Shown: positions 48,201-63,200 of the stretch, in pieces
Numbering within the stretch: the stretch's first letter is position 1
How the letters are laid out: each line of letters begins with the position of its first letter
NCBI GenBank assembly: GCA_036877525.1
Contig: JAZGTH010000066.1
Location: 6,174,001-6,238,000, forward strand
Direction of reading: 5' to 3'
DNA: 64,000 bases
From: Chromobotia macracanthus
Taxonomy: Eukaryota > Chordata > Actinopteri > Cypriniformes > Botiidae
Position numbers and translations under genes: made by a program
The notes under the pieces: model-generated
Seen by the model: only the letters and a program-made list of their open reading frames with translations
What the model was told of the DNA's origin: nothing
Database searches by the model: none

Positions 48201-51200
48201 GCCACAGGAAAAAATTCCAAAATCAATATTTTAGAATTATTATTTATCTGCTAAAATACACATTTGAATAAAAACATCTGTCCCTCTAATATCACCACTG
48301 AATGACAACAGCATGAGAAAATCATGGTTTTTGTCCATAAAGTAAATTAGACTATTTGGCTATTTAGTGTTCCTGTAGCTCTTCAAGCATGGTGTTATCA
48401 GTTCTGAGGGTATACATTTTATTACACATATACTGATCAGATGTATAGCTTAAATGCACTGTAGGTCGCTTTGGATAAAAGCATCAGCCAAATGCATCAC
48501 AAATAATGTTAATGTATTTACAGAAATGGACATGCTATGAAAATTAAAATTTCACTCCTCAAGTTTATTAACATGGCATTGCATCAACATTTGTTTACTT
48601 GACAGATGCTTTGTAATGCATTTTATCAGTATATGTGTTTGTGGGAATCAAACCAATTACTTTGTCAATATAATAATACCATTAGCAGTACCAATGGTAT
48701 TGCTAGTGTCAGTTGCCATTGGTAACCTTTATTTTTAAGTGTGTAAGGAAGGTATACATCATTTTATGCCCTATTTGCTATTTGTCTTCCATGATCAAAT
48801 GTGTGAACAGAGTGTAGACTCATCTGGCTGATCTGTGGGTGTGGAAGCCGCTCAATTATTAATGAATAATGACAGTTGTAGCACCTAGACTAAATGAGGA
48901 AACAATTCTCATGTTTCACAAAGCTATAGCACGCAGTGAACCAATACATGGTCATTCAGAAATGATTTACTATGTTGTTTTGGTAAAGGGTTCTGTGGTT
49001 ACTAATGTTTTGGAAGAGAAAATAATTAACTTTATTGCTGAGCCATAGAAGGGGCTAAACCAAAAGAAATGCAGAAGTGATTTTCTTTAAGGTTGCGTAA
49101 AGCATTGTGTGGTTTTCCTGTTAAATCTGACTCAAATCAAAATTAAGATATTTGTTTAGTTTTGACATTTACAGAAGAATGGTGGTGTAGGTTGCTAGGT
49201 GGTTCCTTACTGATGATAAGTGACATTATTGTATTATGGACCATCATTGGACCCTCATTGTATCATAGTTGTAGCAGTAGTTCTAAGACTGCATCGTATG
49301 ATTTATTTGAAAACAGTAACAGACCCCCACTCATTTTGTGAGTCTTGCTAGTTCCTGTTCAGATCTTCTGTCTGTGAACATGAAATTTAGCAGTATTTGA
49401 AGAAAGTCTGGATTGTACAATGTGACTGCAGTGCAATATAACACTTGCCCATCTGTGTAACCCAGTTTGACTCCCGTTCAGGCAATGAAATTATGTGAAC
49501 CTCAGCAAAATATAAACTGGACCTAAGCCCAGATGCCCAAATTTTAATCGATTCAGGTACATTACCTTGTAATGATTAATGTTTCACGTCATCACGTTTT
49601 TGGTGACAAAAAGAACGTCTGACATGCTGTACAGTAAATCTTCTCTCAGAAGATGAGTAGGTCCACCATCTTGCAAGTTCAGAGAGTTCATCTGTTGCGT
49701 CACTCACTATAGATTGTTTAAACTGTTTATTTTATGAGAGATTAAGTCTGAAGATGCCTTTTGTGGTGTTGGAAGTGTCCTTGTCCCCTGCAGTAAAGAA
49801 AGCTCACAAAAGAGATCTTATAAATTTCTCAGTTGCTTCTAGATAGCAATGAGATAAAATGGAGTGCAAATAAAGACTTCTGTAGTGGAGAAGTTCCTTG
49901 TTCTCAGATGTCTCAAACTGTGATCAGATCTTCCAAAACACCAAAGTCATTCATTAAATGTCAGAGATTTCATTATAAGCATAAATATTTGTTATCAAGA
50001 CCAAATTAACATAGCTGTGCTGTCCAGATTCTTTTAATCTCTTATTGTATGACAACACTTATCTCATTTGGATCTGCTTTTTATTTCTCCTCATTCATTT
50101 ATAAGCAAAATGCATGAGGCAAAGTTAATGCTTAAGTGAAACATAACAGAGAAATACATGAAGTAAATAGTTATATGAAGGAGCAACCTCTGAGCAATAA
50201 AATATTCCTCTAGGCTTTAATAAAGGCAGGAATTATGATTATGCCAGATGTTCACCAGCTTCTCAATAAAGAGCTAGTAAACGATTAGTAGTCATTGTAT
50301 GTTAATTACTAGAAAGCCCTGCAGGCACTGAAATTCCACTGGTGTGGTTAATGATAACATGTTTCAGTCTCCTGCACTCACAGGCAAGTGTAGGCAATGT
50401 CTGCTAAATTCCAGAGCAATCCAGTGTACTTGGAATTAGCTGCCCAAGAGAAAGCAGAGACAACAGGCTTTGTAGTATTTTCTGATGGGACATTTTTGTT
50501 AGTGACCCTGTGATTAGAATTGTAGTTAGGTTAGAGCAGAACAATGTTCTTCAGTGTCCCTGACTAACGTCTGTACGTTTGTTTGTACCGCTCAAAGAAT
50601 GACATTGCAAGCAGGCAATGGCGCTGCGATGGCTATGGGTGTTAGTGCCGTGGAGAGGAGGTTGGAACCCGCGCTCTAAAGGACCTGAACAAGGTAGAGC
50701 TGCAAGGAATTATGGGATTGGGAGGGCAAGGACGTACACTGGGGAGGTATTCTGGTTGATCTACATTGAATTTTGTCGCAAACTGTTGTTCTGTGTCATA
50801 ATAGGTCATCTGCACAGGAGGGCAAATAACATCAAAGAGCTCTTAAAGGAGGTGGCTGTTCTTACAGTACATCAGAAGAATCAATGTTAGGTTCTCACTT
50901 ACATCTGAGAAGAACCTTGTGCTCTCCTCCTGTTTTTGTTTCTTTCATTTTCTAAATTATACTTACTGATGACCTCATAATGTTCCATGAGACGTTGGTG
51001 TCAGTGGCTTTTGAAAATACTGAGCCTGTTTATAGCTTCCCGTTAACCTTCAAAACTGCAGTGAGAGATGATCCATCACAAGTGCACAGAAAGGACGTAA
51101 ACAGGCAATAAAATCCAGGAATGGAGATGATAGTGGAACATTTTGGTTTCTCCTTGAAATTGGAAGGGCAGATCAGTCAATATTCTAACTGAGGAGCTTG

Positions 51201-54200
51201 CTTTTGTATATCAGTGCGTGTTTGTTCTAATTTCAGAATTCTATTGGACTGTTATAATAGTCCATGAATATGTATATATATCATAGTATGTATATGTTTT
51301 CTTTTGTACAATTTTAGAAGAGGAACGCCATGTTCGAGCCAATGATCGAGACTACAATGAGCGGTTCAGTTATGCTGTAAGTCAATTTTTTTTTTTCTTT
51401 TATAGCAGTATGTGGTTTAGACATTCCTGACTCCAAAACTAGTTATATGAGAAATAATACCATGCTTTATTGTGGATACTGTATCTATACTGTAGTCATG
51501 GCTACAGGGCGTTGTTAGTTACAATGTAGTGCTCATTGTTTTTGTAAAACAGTAACTATCTAATAAACTATTGAGGACACAAACAAATAGATGGACTTTC
51601 TGAGTGTGATAGTGTTGAACATGTTATTTAAATTTTATTGTGTTTTTTGTCACAACTTGAAGGTTTACTGACAAATCAGCATCTAGAATCAGAATGATCT
51701 GTTTCACTAATACTAAATAATATTAGTAAATTAATTTTAAAAAATGAATTAATAAGTTAACTAATCAAACTAATATCTTTATATTACAACAAATGCTAAT
51801 GATTTGATAATATTGTGACAATTTGTCAAAGCAAGAATGATTTCATTAAAAAATTTTTCCCAGGACAACCGCATCAAGACTGCAAAATATAACATCTTCA
51901 CCTTCCTTCCCATCAATTTGTTCGAGCAGTTCCAACGTTTCGCGAACGCCTACTTCCTAGTACTGCTGATATTGCAGGTTTGCCAGTTTCAAAGTCACCT
52001 GTGAAGTTATAACATCACGCTAGATGTGATCACTGTTATAAATCACTTGTAAGAGGTATAATCAGGACTGTGTGTTAATTCCAGTTAATACCAGAAATCT
52101 CCTCTCTGTCCTGGTTCACCACCATTGTGCCTTTGGTGTTGGTTCTGGCTATCACAGCTGTCAAAGACGCCACTGATGACTATGTGAGAATCTATTTTCG
52201 TTCCTGTTCTTTACGACTGTGATGCCGCGTTTACAACAGCAGGCTGCTCGACCATCTGTGGCCTGCCTAAATTAAGTGAAACTGATGTTTGCCGTAATTT
52301 ATCTGTTTTGAATTTCAGTTCCGTCATAAAAGCGACCAACAGGTCAACACCCGGCAGTCTCAGGTACTCATCAAGGGAAAGTAAGTGCCTTCATGTTATG
52401 TCAGCATGCTCAGGGCATGGATGGTAATGTGTAATGAACAAATGCATCATGTTATTGTCTTGATTTCAGGTTACAGAATGAAAAATGGATGAATGTTAGA
52501 GTGGGGGATGTCATCAAACTTGAGAATAATCAGTTTGTTGCTGTAAGTTCGAATCCTTTTATAATCCTTTTGAGCTACACACAGTCATGTGTATTGTACT
52601 AAAGCATGATTCAAAGAGCCAAAACCAGCAGGTGATCACTCTGGAACTGTGAGGATGAGTCCAAGCCAAGAATTCTGTCAAAATTTTCTTTCCCAAACTT
52701 GCATGATTGCTTGATTCATAAAACACAAAAAGAGATGTTAGGACCCAATTTTTAGGACTGGCAACCTCGGTCACCATTCACTCCTGTTCTGTGGAAAAAG
52801 AAGTGATGTAAGTGAATGGTGACCAAAGGTTTGAAACAGCCTGAGGGTGAGTTGTTACCTGAGGGTGAATGTTACTTTTAAATTTAATTTCAGTAGGTAA
52901 ATGCAGTAGGTGAATGCATTACCAAGATACAGACACACTTCCTGTTTGACATCTAGTTTGTTATTTGGGTACAGCCATATATTCCATTATCTTTGCAGTG
53001 ATCTACCTTGTGTTCCTCTGTAGCGGAGGAAAACACTGTACTGTGAAGAACACTTTAGATGAATCTGTTGTGCATGACATGATTTATGAGTTATCTCCCA
53101 TCTATACCATCCTCTCTCTTTTATCTGCAGGCTGACCTTCTCCTTCTCTCCAGCAGTGAGCCCTATGGACTGTGTTATATCGAGACTGCAGAGCTTGATG
53201 GGTGAGAAATTGCCTGTCATGTGTGTGGCGTTTCTCACATCTGTTCAGACATGCCCAACATCCAGTACAACCATCTCAAAGTGGATTTCCTGAGCATGAA
53301 CATGACACTGAAATGCTTGTTTCAATCTATCGAATTTTTCCACCAGGGAGACCAACCTGAAGGTGCGTCAGGCATTGACTGTAACCTCAGACCTCGGTGA
53401 TGATGTCGCGAGGCTTGCAGACTTCAATGGTAAAGCTTGTATCTAAACACACGATTAATGCACCGTCACCAGAAATGCAGTAGTCAACAATGATAAACAC
53501 AAACACTAACTACTCGCACCACATTGATTGAATTGATCCCTGCGGCTTTCACTCATGGGGCCTTTGGTATGCGCGCACATGAGTTTTTGTAATGAGATTT
53601 TGAGTATCTCCTATTCCAGTTAATCTTGAGAGTAAAAAAGAGTGGTGTGTAACAATGTTTGCGCTACAGACATGAATAACACCCCAGATTTAATGGTTTA
53701 GGAGAGATGTGCTATAACTTTGTTTAGCAATTTGGGTGATTTAAGCTTATTTTACGGCTGAGCCAAAGTATTCTTAAAAAAGAAAGCAGCAAAACCAAGC
53801 AATTCGCAAACATCACACATATTACGCGTTATATATTACCACCCAGAGCACTGTAGCAACCACATAGCAACGCCCTTCAGAACACTTTAGCAGTTGTGTA
53901 GCAATATCCAGCAAACCGTTTAAAACACTCCAGCATCGTGCTGAGTTATTTTATTTTTGGGAACATAGTTTCTGTGCTCAGTGATTCTTATGTGAAATAC
54001 TCATGACTTTCACATATGATATAATTGGTGTTATGTCATTATCGTTAACTTTGTGTGTATAAACAGTCTTTTCGATAACGCATCCAATAGGTGCAAATGT
54101 CACTGTAAACAAGGCAGAAGCAATTCAACGACCCAAAAATAACAATCAGCCAGCATTTGCCTCATAATTAATTGTCATCTTCGTCTTCCTGTTACTTGTT

Positions 54201-57200
54201 GTCTTCTAACATATCTCCCAGGGGAGGTCATCTCTGAGCCTCCCAACAATAAACTGGACAAGTTCACAGGGACACTGTACTGGAGAGATAATAAGTACCC
54301 ACTGGACAATGAGAAAATGCTCCTAAGAGGATGTGTACTCCGCAACACTGAGTGGTGCTTTGGCTTGGTTATCTTTGCCGGTACATTTCCCTTTAACATT
54401 ATTTCATTATTTGTCTTAGCAGAACGGCTTTTGTTTTAACGAAAGATTGATTTGATATCCTGCTCCTTGTGTAGATGTTCCTCAGAGACATTGAATGCTT
54501 CCTCTGTCTCAGCTGTAATTAAAGTTCTAAACAAAAGTTCTGTCATCAGTTACTCAACTTTGTTGTTCCAAAGTTAAAAGAAATTTTACAACTTTACTGC
54601 AAGAACATTTTTTAGAGAGAACAACTTTTAGAGAACTTTTTATATAATAATAATGTATAAAAGAGAAACTTTTATACAATGTTAGCCAATGTTTTGAGAA
54701 TGTTCCCTGTTAGCTGGGTAGTTGCAGCGAATGGTGACTAGATTTTCAAGCCATAAACAAAAAGAAATTTGAGAATGATGACAGAATTTTCTTTTTTAAG
54801 TGATACTTTTCCTTTAATGTATGAATTTAGAATGTAGCTTCTAAAAAATGCCAGCATATGTCCAGAGATCAGCTGAGCACTGTGTGCTGATTGTATGTGT
54901 GTCTTCAGGACTCCAAACCAAGCTGATGCAGAACTGTGGAAGGACAAAATTCAAAAGGACAAGCATTGATAAGCTGATGAACACTTTAGTGCTGTGGGTG
55001 AGTGTGTGATCAGCATGCTGGGACTGACTGACCTCTCATGTGCTCATGCTGTCAGACTTTCAAGCAGATCATGTTGTTTTGGTTAAGGAGGGCATAACTG
55101 AGATTTTACCTGTTCATCCCTACCCTATTCACAGTAATGACAAAATTTACCTAAAAAGACCATAACTTTTCAAAAGTTTAAAATGAAATGTGTTGGGTTG
55201 CCAGATCTTTGGATTTCTCATTTGTATGGGGATCATCTTGGCCATCGGAAACACCATTTGGGAGCAAAGAGTTGGCAGCAACTTTTGGGCGTATCTTCAG
55301 TGGAATGAACTCACAAGCAATGCAATCTTCTCTGGCTTCCTGACCTTCTGGTCCTACGTTATCATCCTCAACACTGTTGTACCTATCTCACTATACGTTA
55401 GGTGGTAAGACCACATGGTGCACTTAAACTGAATGTGATCAAAATTAATTAGGCTAAAACTACACTTCTTATATTACAGTGTTGAAGTTTTGCGGCTGGG
55501 TCACAGTTACTTTATAAACTGGGACAGACGCATGTACTACAGCCGTAAGGACACTCCTGCCGAGGCTCGGACCACCACCCTCAATGAGGAACTGGGTCAG
55601 GTGGAGTTCATCTTCTCAGACAAAACAGGGACCCTCACCCAGAACATCATGGTGTTTAATAAATGTTCCATCAATGGGAAGACCTATGGTGAGCTTATAA
55701 ACTTCCTGTTACTGTATGAGTCCACATCTAAATGTAGTCATATAGATATAGTTATTGATTGCTTTGGTTTTGTTTGTCTAGGTGAAGTTTTATGATGAAT
55801 TTGGGCATAAAGTCGATATTACAGAGGTGAGAAAACCAAATATACTTTGTGTAATAGACATTGGATGTCTAAATATCTCAAGATTTTCCATATTACTTCT
55901 AATGAATAGATTTAGAAATCTGAGATTAAAGCATATATATATGCTATAAAATGCTTTTGTCTGTTTGTATATTGCCAAGTTTATAGTAGTACAAACAACA
56001 AAGACATCCAAGACTGTGTGGATGGATGTTTTGGACTTATTATGAAATCTTGTCCAGTATGAAGTATTTGGCAGTCACACTTGTCTCTGACTCTTGTAGA
56101 AAACACCATGTGTGGATTTCTCCTTCAACCCACTGATGGACCGGAAATTTCGTTTCCATGACAGCAGCTTGATAGAGGCCATCAAACTGGAAGAGCCTCT
56201 GGTGCAAGAATTCTTCCGTCTGTTAGCTCTCTGCCACACGGTCATGCCAGAAGAGAGAAATGAGGGTAAACTGGACCACAAACAAAACATGAAACCTCTG
56301 TATATTCTTGTAGAAGTCAGGGTGTAAATGTGGAATACAACCAGAAGTGTACAGCTGACTGACTGAAGTGTGAATTGTTCAAGGTGAGCTGGTATATCAA
56401 GCACAATCTCCAGATGAAGGAGCTCTGGTCACCGCAGCACGAAATTTTGGCTTCGTATTCCGGTCCAGAACCCCAGAAACCATCACTTTATACGAGATGG
56501 GTCAGCCAGTTACCTACCAGCTACTGGCCATATTAGACTTCAACAATGTCCGCAAGAGAATGAGCGTCATTGGTAGGTTCTGTTTTATTATTTTGTATTT
56601 AATTATCATTTGTCTGTCATTTTTCTGAGTATATGCCATTACTTATATAGTCACATCTTTTTATTTTTATTTTATAAAGATTTTATTCAATATCTGTTAC
56701 AGTCTACAATAGTATCTGCTGTCTTAAATGTTTTCCAAAGTCTGTTCATCTCTGTCTTCCATTTCTTTTTAGGGTTTACATAATTCATCCACTTGTGAGA
56801 AATCAATAGCCGTGTCTCTTGAATCTGTTTTATTGTATACTCTGACATTTATAAGCAGCACTGTCATTTCCTGTCTCTCTGCAGTGAGAAACCCAAAGGG
56901 GCAGCTAAAGCTTTACTCAAAAGGAGCAGACACAATACTCTTCGACAGGCTGGACCCGTCTAATGAAGAGCTTATGTACACTACCTCAGAGCACCTTAAT
57001 GTGAGTCTCTACTGATGCTTTGTGTGTTTTGAAAATGTCATTGTGTTTTCTGATGAAGTTTGGCATACCATGTAAATACCATGGTGGAGTATAACAATTA
57101 TTTAGTACCCAATAATGTACCACATTACTGTACCACTGTTGTAAGGGAATACCTCCAGCCTTCTTAACCAGCAAGATTTCCTTAATCTCTTATCTATACC

Positions 57201-60200
57201 AACTAGACCACTGAACCAGCATAAACTTTTCAGGACCAACATGGAAATTTATGCTGGTCAGAGCTTTGATTAAACCCTGAATCATATTAAGATCTGTCCC
57301 ATTCAAAGACCTGTAGCCAGACTAGTAAGATTTCCCAAAAAGCAAACAGGTCAGGTGAGCTGGGGTGCAGGTTATGAAACTCAGATCAAATTAAGAACAC
57401 AAGCTACAGAATATGTGGGTTTACACATTTAGATCCGTCTTTTCAGACAGTACAACAAACAAAGCGTCATATTCTGTATTTGTTTATACTGTGTACATTT
57501 TGCATGCTTTGACTATTGAAGTGTTTGTGAATTCTCATACTCAGAGACGTCTGTGCGCATGGTTCCGCTTGACTGATTGCAGTAAATGCGCACAGTGAGT
57601 GTCAGGCCGACGCAATCAATACAGCGCAGTCTCATGTTCTTCTGGGCTAAAAGCTTGCTCTTAGCAGAGATAGGCTTTTATTTTATTCAGATTAATTCCA
57701 TTAAGGATCTTGTAGACTTTTCGGATGGTAAAGGGGGGTGTGAGGCTCTCTTTGTCTAAACACATTTAATGGCTCTGAGCAGTGAACCGTGTATTCAAAA
57801 GAAACCTCATGCGAGCAAATTGTCATTACTTTTAATATTATCTACTTCGAACAAAGATACAGCAGTTAAGATGTTATGCTATACAAATGTCAATAAAAAT
57901 GCTTAAAATAGTACAGAAATAGTAGAAAGTCAGGTATCATGTCAGACATGTGATTTTTCACCTGGATAAAGTTCCAATGGACTTGGGGGCCCTGAGCCAT
58001 ATTTAAAGATCAGAATACCATAAAGACTATCATAAAGTTACTTGGACTGGTTAGCACCCAACCAAAAAAACTATATATGTGTCATATGTACTCATTATAA
58101 ACTGGTTAGAGATCAGTGGCGTATTATCTGGTACAGTGGGTCCAAAAGTAGCCCGTGGATCACACTGATTGCTCCTTCTGTCCATCAGTCATGTCTAATT
58201 TACCGCTGTCTGTAGTTTCTTAAAGAGCAATCAGCCTCTATTGATGTCATGAGAGATGCCATCCTAGCAGGGTAAAAATAGCAGCTTTTATAAGCTTACG
58301 GATAATGATAGGAAATAGGAAGTATGCGCTTTCACAGGTCAGATGGAAGATAGAAAGACTGCGTCGCAGATATTGAAATATCTACAGCACCATCACAGAA
58401 AGAGGGGTATAATTGACTGAGGTTTAATTTTCATGATGAGATGTATATCTTGCCTTGAACAAATGTTTTCTCTGATATTTATCTGTGTGGTAGGAGTTTG
58501 CTGGAGAGGGGCTAAGAACATTAGCGCTCGCGTACAAAGACCTAGATGAGGACGTGTTTGATGAATGGATGAAGCAACTTCTGTTTGCCAGCACGGCGCT
58601 GGAAAACAGAGAAGAGAAACTTGGGGCCCTGTATGAAGAAATAGAGCAGGGCCTGATGGTAAATGTGTCTGTTTGAACATCAAGACTAAACATTAGGACT
58701 TATTACTAGACCAGATATTTAAAGCACTAAACATTTAAGATTCCAGGTACATAAAGTGGCTATATGTTACACTTTTGTAACCAAAAAAGGACAGGCAGAG
58801 CAAGTTATTAATTTTGATCAAAGATCAGATTATAAGAAGAAGATTAGGCACAATAAGCCCAGAAACATGAGGAAGTAAATAAGGTGTATTTTGATTTTGT
58901 GTTGATGTTAAGGTTTAATATTACATTTTTGAAAAACAAATAAATCTTACATTTTGTCTGAAGCTGCTTGGTGCTACAGCCATAGAGGATAAACTACAGG
59001 AGGGTGTTCCAGAAACTATTGCCTGTCTGACCCTGGCCAACATCAAGATTTGGGTGCTTACGGGTGACAAACTAGGTAGCCTGTGCTAATAAGAACTGAC
59101 TAGACATACCTCATTTACTCAGGCTTAATTGAGACACTCCATTCTCACTGTCTTACATCGTGTAATGAACTGCTGTTTTCATTGTGGCTGTAGAGACAGC
59201 AATGAACATCGGCTACTCCTGTAACATGCTCAGAGATGACATGAACGAGGTGTTTATAATCTCAGGTCACACCATGCTTGAGGTTCAGCAAGAGCTCAGG
59301 TAAACATTTCATTGAAGGCTTTGTTCACACTGCAGTAAATCTGATTTGCTTCAGAAATCTGATTTTTAGGATTGAGCGTTCACACTCATCATTTTGTAAA
59401 TAATGAAATCAGAATCAATTGTTTAGATAGTGCAGCCAGTTTCCTGTAGATCTACACTGGTTGCCACGCCAAGAGATGTACAACAGTAGATGACATTATA
59501 GAAAGAGGATGAAAACTGGAAATTCAATTGATTCAAAAATCGGATTTAAATCGATTTCAAACTGCATATTTATGTTTGAACCAAGCTTGTAAAAATAAGG
59601 ACTACAAATAACTAAATGGATTTGTGTCCCATATGCCAAAAAAATACATTTTCTGCTTCCTGTCGGAACAAAGCATAGAGGTTTTCACCCTGCTTTGACA
59701 TGTTGAATTGAATCATTATTTGTGGCGGAGGGCTTTTGCAAAATAAAATGGCTGTGGTTTGTTCTCAGGGCCGCTAAAGAAAGAATCGTGGGACACAGCA
59801 GAGATAAATTCAGCAGCTGTCCTGACATGGAAAAGACAGATTTATACTCGAGCGACTCTGTCTTCGAAGAGACCATCATCGCAGAGTATGCTTTAATTAT
59901 CAACGGACACAGTTTGGTAAGAGCCCCTTACAGATAGTTCTGTATGGTTTTGTCTTTAATGAAATAAATTTATTTCATATTTATTTATTATTTTTTTAAA
60001 TGTTTGAAACATACCCACAATACTGTAGCATAATACCCCAGGCATATGTATTCAATATAAACCTGTTAGAGATCAGTGGCGTATTATCTGGTATAGTGAG
60101 TCTAAAAATTGTTGTTCTTTTAAGTTATGGGTTTTATGTGCCTGTTGTTTTGTTTATATTGGTCTTATATATTGAAGTTGTTTAATGATTTGACAGGAAT

Positions 60201-60221
60201 ACTAGCATAGTGCTTACTGTG

Positions 60222-60271
<50 letters not shown>

Positions 60272-63200
60272 ACGTGTGTATGTGTATATATATATGTATA
60301 TATGCTATGTATATATGCTGTGTGTGTGTGTGTTTGTAATATACTGTGTATGAATACTGCCTAAAATAATATGTAAAACAGTAGAATATTCAATATTATG
60401 ATTGCAAACATTCTTTACAAACAGTAGTATGCTATATTGTTGTCACATGACCTTATTACGTGCCTCTTTAATTCTACGATAGGCATCCAGTTAACATTAT
60501 AATACATTTTTAAACCGTATAAAACTGTGTAGTATGATGAAGTATATTTTGGGCTTCAGTTGTAGTTGTTACCCTGTAGCTACACTTGTAAAGATCTATT
60601 CAAGCAGAATTTGCTCCAGCATTAGTCATAAGAGCATAAGAGCATTGGGTTTAAGTGGAAAGCAGTGGTTGAAAGTCGTTAAAATTGGTTTTGCTCAGAT
60701 AAATGCGTCTTTAAGTTTGACAGCTCAAAGACAGCCAACTGCGGCCTGAACAAATGAATTACATTTACAAAATTCTGCCAACAGTGTCAATAGCTGCTGA
60801 CAGTTTATTCAGTCTACAAAGGTGTGGGGTTTTGGTCTGCTTTTTTGTTTTCTGTATATCTGGCATGCAGGCTCATGCCCTGGAGGCAGACCTGGAGCAG
60901 ATTCTGGTGGATGTGGCGTGTCTGTGTAAGACCGTGATCTGCTGTAGAGTCACTCCACTGCAGAAAGCTCTTGTGGTTGAGCTTATAAAGAGGCACAAGA
61001 GGGCCGTCACACTCGCCATCGGAGATGGAGCCAATGACGTCAGTATGATCAAGAGTAAGACCTCCTCCACTGATATTACATGTATTATCTATAAATGTTA
61101 TGTCTGTCTGTCTATTTGTATATCTGTCTTATCTGTTTGTGCTTTTTGTCTGTCTGTATGTCTGTCTGTATTAATCTCGGTTAATATTACATTTATTATC
61201 TACATGTTATCTATCTATACATGTTATCTATCTGTCTGTCTTTGTCTGTCTGTCTGTGTCTGTCTGTCTGGTATTTAATGCACAGGGCTGTCTAAAGCCT
61301 GCAATGTATAGCTCATACAGCTGAAGTGTAATGGATATAGATGCCCTGCTAGTCTCATTGAGTGGTTGCTATGGAAATACACAGTCTTTTTTGATCTGTA
61401 AGGTAGCGTTGAGTTGTAATACGTGCATATGGTCTTCCTCTCTCCCCCAGCGGCACACATTGGCGTGGGAATCAGTGGGCAGGAGGGGATGCAGGCGGTG
61501 TTGGCCTCTGATTACTCCTTTGCGCAGTTCCGCTACCTGCAGCGCCTCCTGCTCGTCCACGGCCGATGGTCCTACCACCGCATGTGTAACTTCCTCTGTT
61601 ACTTCTTCTACAAGAACTTTGCCTTCACACTGGTTCATTTCTGGTACGGATTCCTTTGTGGATTCTCTGCCCAGGTAAAGAATTTGGACTTTTTTTTTGG
61701 AGTATTTTATCATCTAAATGCATTATGCATCTAGTATTTCAGCCTGTGGAGAAAATATACAGTATGCTTGTGATTTTACATGCAGATTACAAATAACATT
61801 GCTTTTGTTCATCACAGACAGTATACGACCAATGGTTCATCACACTTTTCAACATAGTCTACACCTCACTTCCTGTGTTGGCCATGGGCCTATTTGACCA
61901 GGTATCTGATCACCTCGTCTTCTAACAGTTTTCAAATTTCTGAGCTCTAGCTCTACTAGTGGCAACAAGGATAAAGGCAATCTGTTCATTTGAACCATTC
62001 ACCATGGCAACCCTTACCCAACCAATGACAACTCTGGGGCGACACTACGTGTTAGGCCCAATAATGCAACAGTTTAAAAACAGTTTGGTGCTGCTAACAG
62101 CACATACATTTCACAGGAAGCTTTAGCAATGTATTTCATTTGATTTGCCTTTTGATATTACAGGATGTAAACGAGCAGTACAGCTTACGCTACCCAAACT
62201 TGTACAGACCTGGGCAGCTCAACCAGCTTTTCAACAAGAGGAAGTTCTTCACCTGTACGCTGCACGGGGTCTGCACCTCGTTCATTCTTTTCTTCATCCC
62301 GTACGGAGCCTTCATGTCCGCTGTGCGGGACGACGGCACCCAAATATCTGATCAGCAAGCATTTGCGGTCACCATAGCAACATCTTTAGTAATTGTGGTC
62401 AGTGTCCAGGTGAGTCAATTTAAAGAGATTGAGGGCCCAGTCTTAGAACCGTATTAAGCACAATGTTATTTGATACTGTATACACAAAGTCATTACGCAG
62501 GTTTGGAATGTCAGAATGTTGGAGTCTTTTAAGGATCTAGAATATGCACTTTGATACCATCTGCTGGTGGAATCCCCAAACTGAAACTGCATGGAGATTC
62601 AGATTCATTTAGATTCAGTGTGGACAGAAGAATAGATTCTCAAATTTCTAAAACAAACCAGTTCATCTGGACCTGCTCTGAGAGAGATTCAAATGAGGCA
62701 TAAGAGATTATGGGAGTGAGGTGTACACTACACAGCTGACGTACCAGCAGGCATCGGTTACATAATGAACTCATAAAAAATAGCAAATTAAGTCAAACTG
62801 TCCTTCATTTACATGGCCTTTCTTATTAACACATTATCATTTCCTAAATACAACCACAGACAAGCAAGCAATCATTCCCACACATAGCTGCATGTTCCAC
62901 TGGCACAAAAATTGCACTTGGTTATTCTATTTCTTTGCAACTGCTTTGTAAATTCCTGCTAACAGTACAGTACTATCATATTATGTTTCAGATTGGACTT
63001 GACACAAACTACTGGACCGCTGTGAACCACTTCTTTATATGGGGCAGTCTGGCTGTTTACTTTGCAATACTTTTTGCAATGCACAGCGATGGTGTTTTCA
63101 GCATATTCCCAAACCAGTTCCCTTTCATTGGTAAGAACTGAAAGGGGCTCAGAGGTGCACTGAGGACATGTTTGAAATGAGTAACACTGCATACACCACA

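Larger units (their letters stand above)
45219..51317 (+). other. atp8b4 first intron
   Basis: This 6.1 kb interval has only the alternative exon candidate at 50618. It holds SINE remnants: a 3' tail at 48436-48510 with GTCGCTTTGGATAAAAGCAT, and a fragment at 48600-48665. The stretch at about 50210-50400 is of higher complexity. Nothing else was recognised. Confidence 0.55.

Noticed and set aside
60754..61278. 174-codon continuous frame as one exon
   Set aside because: Only 60871-61054 has the family match and splice sites. The rest is intron including a tetranucleotide repeat.
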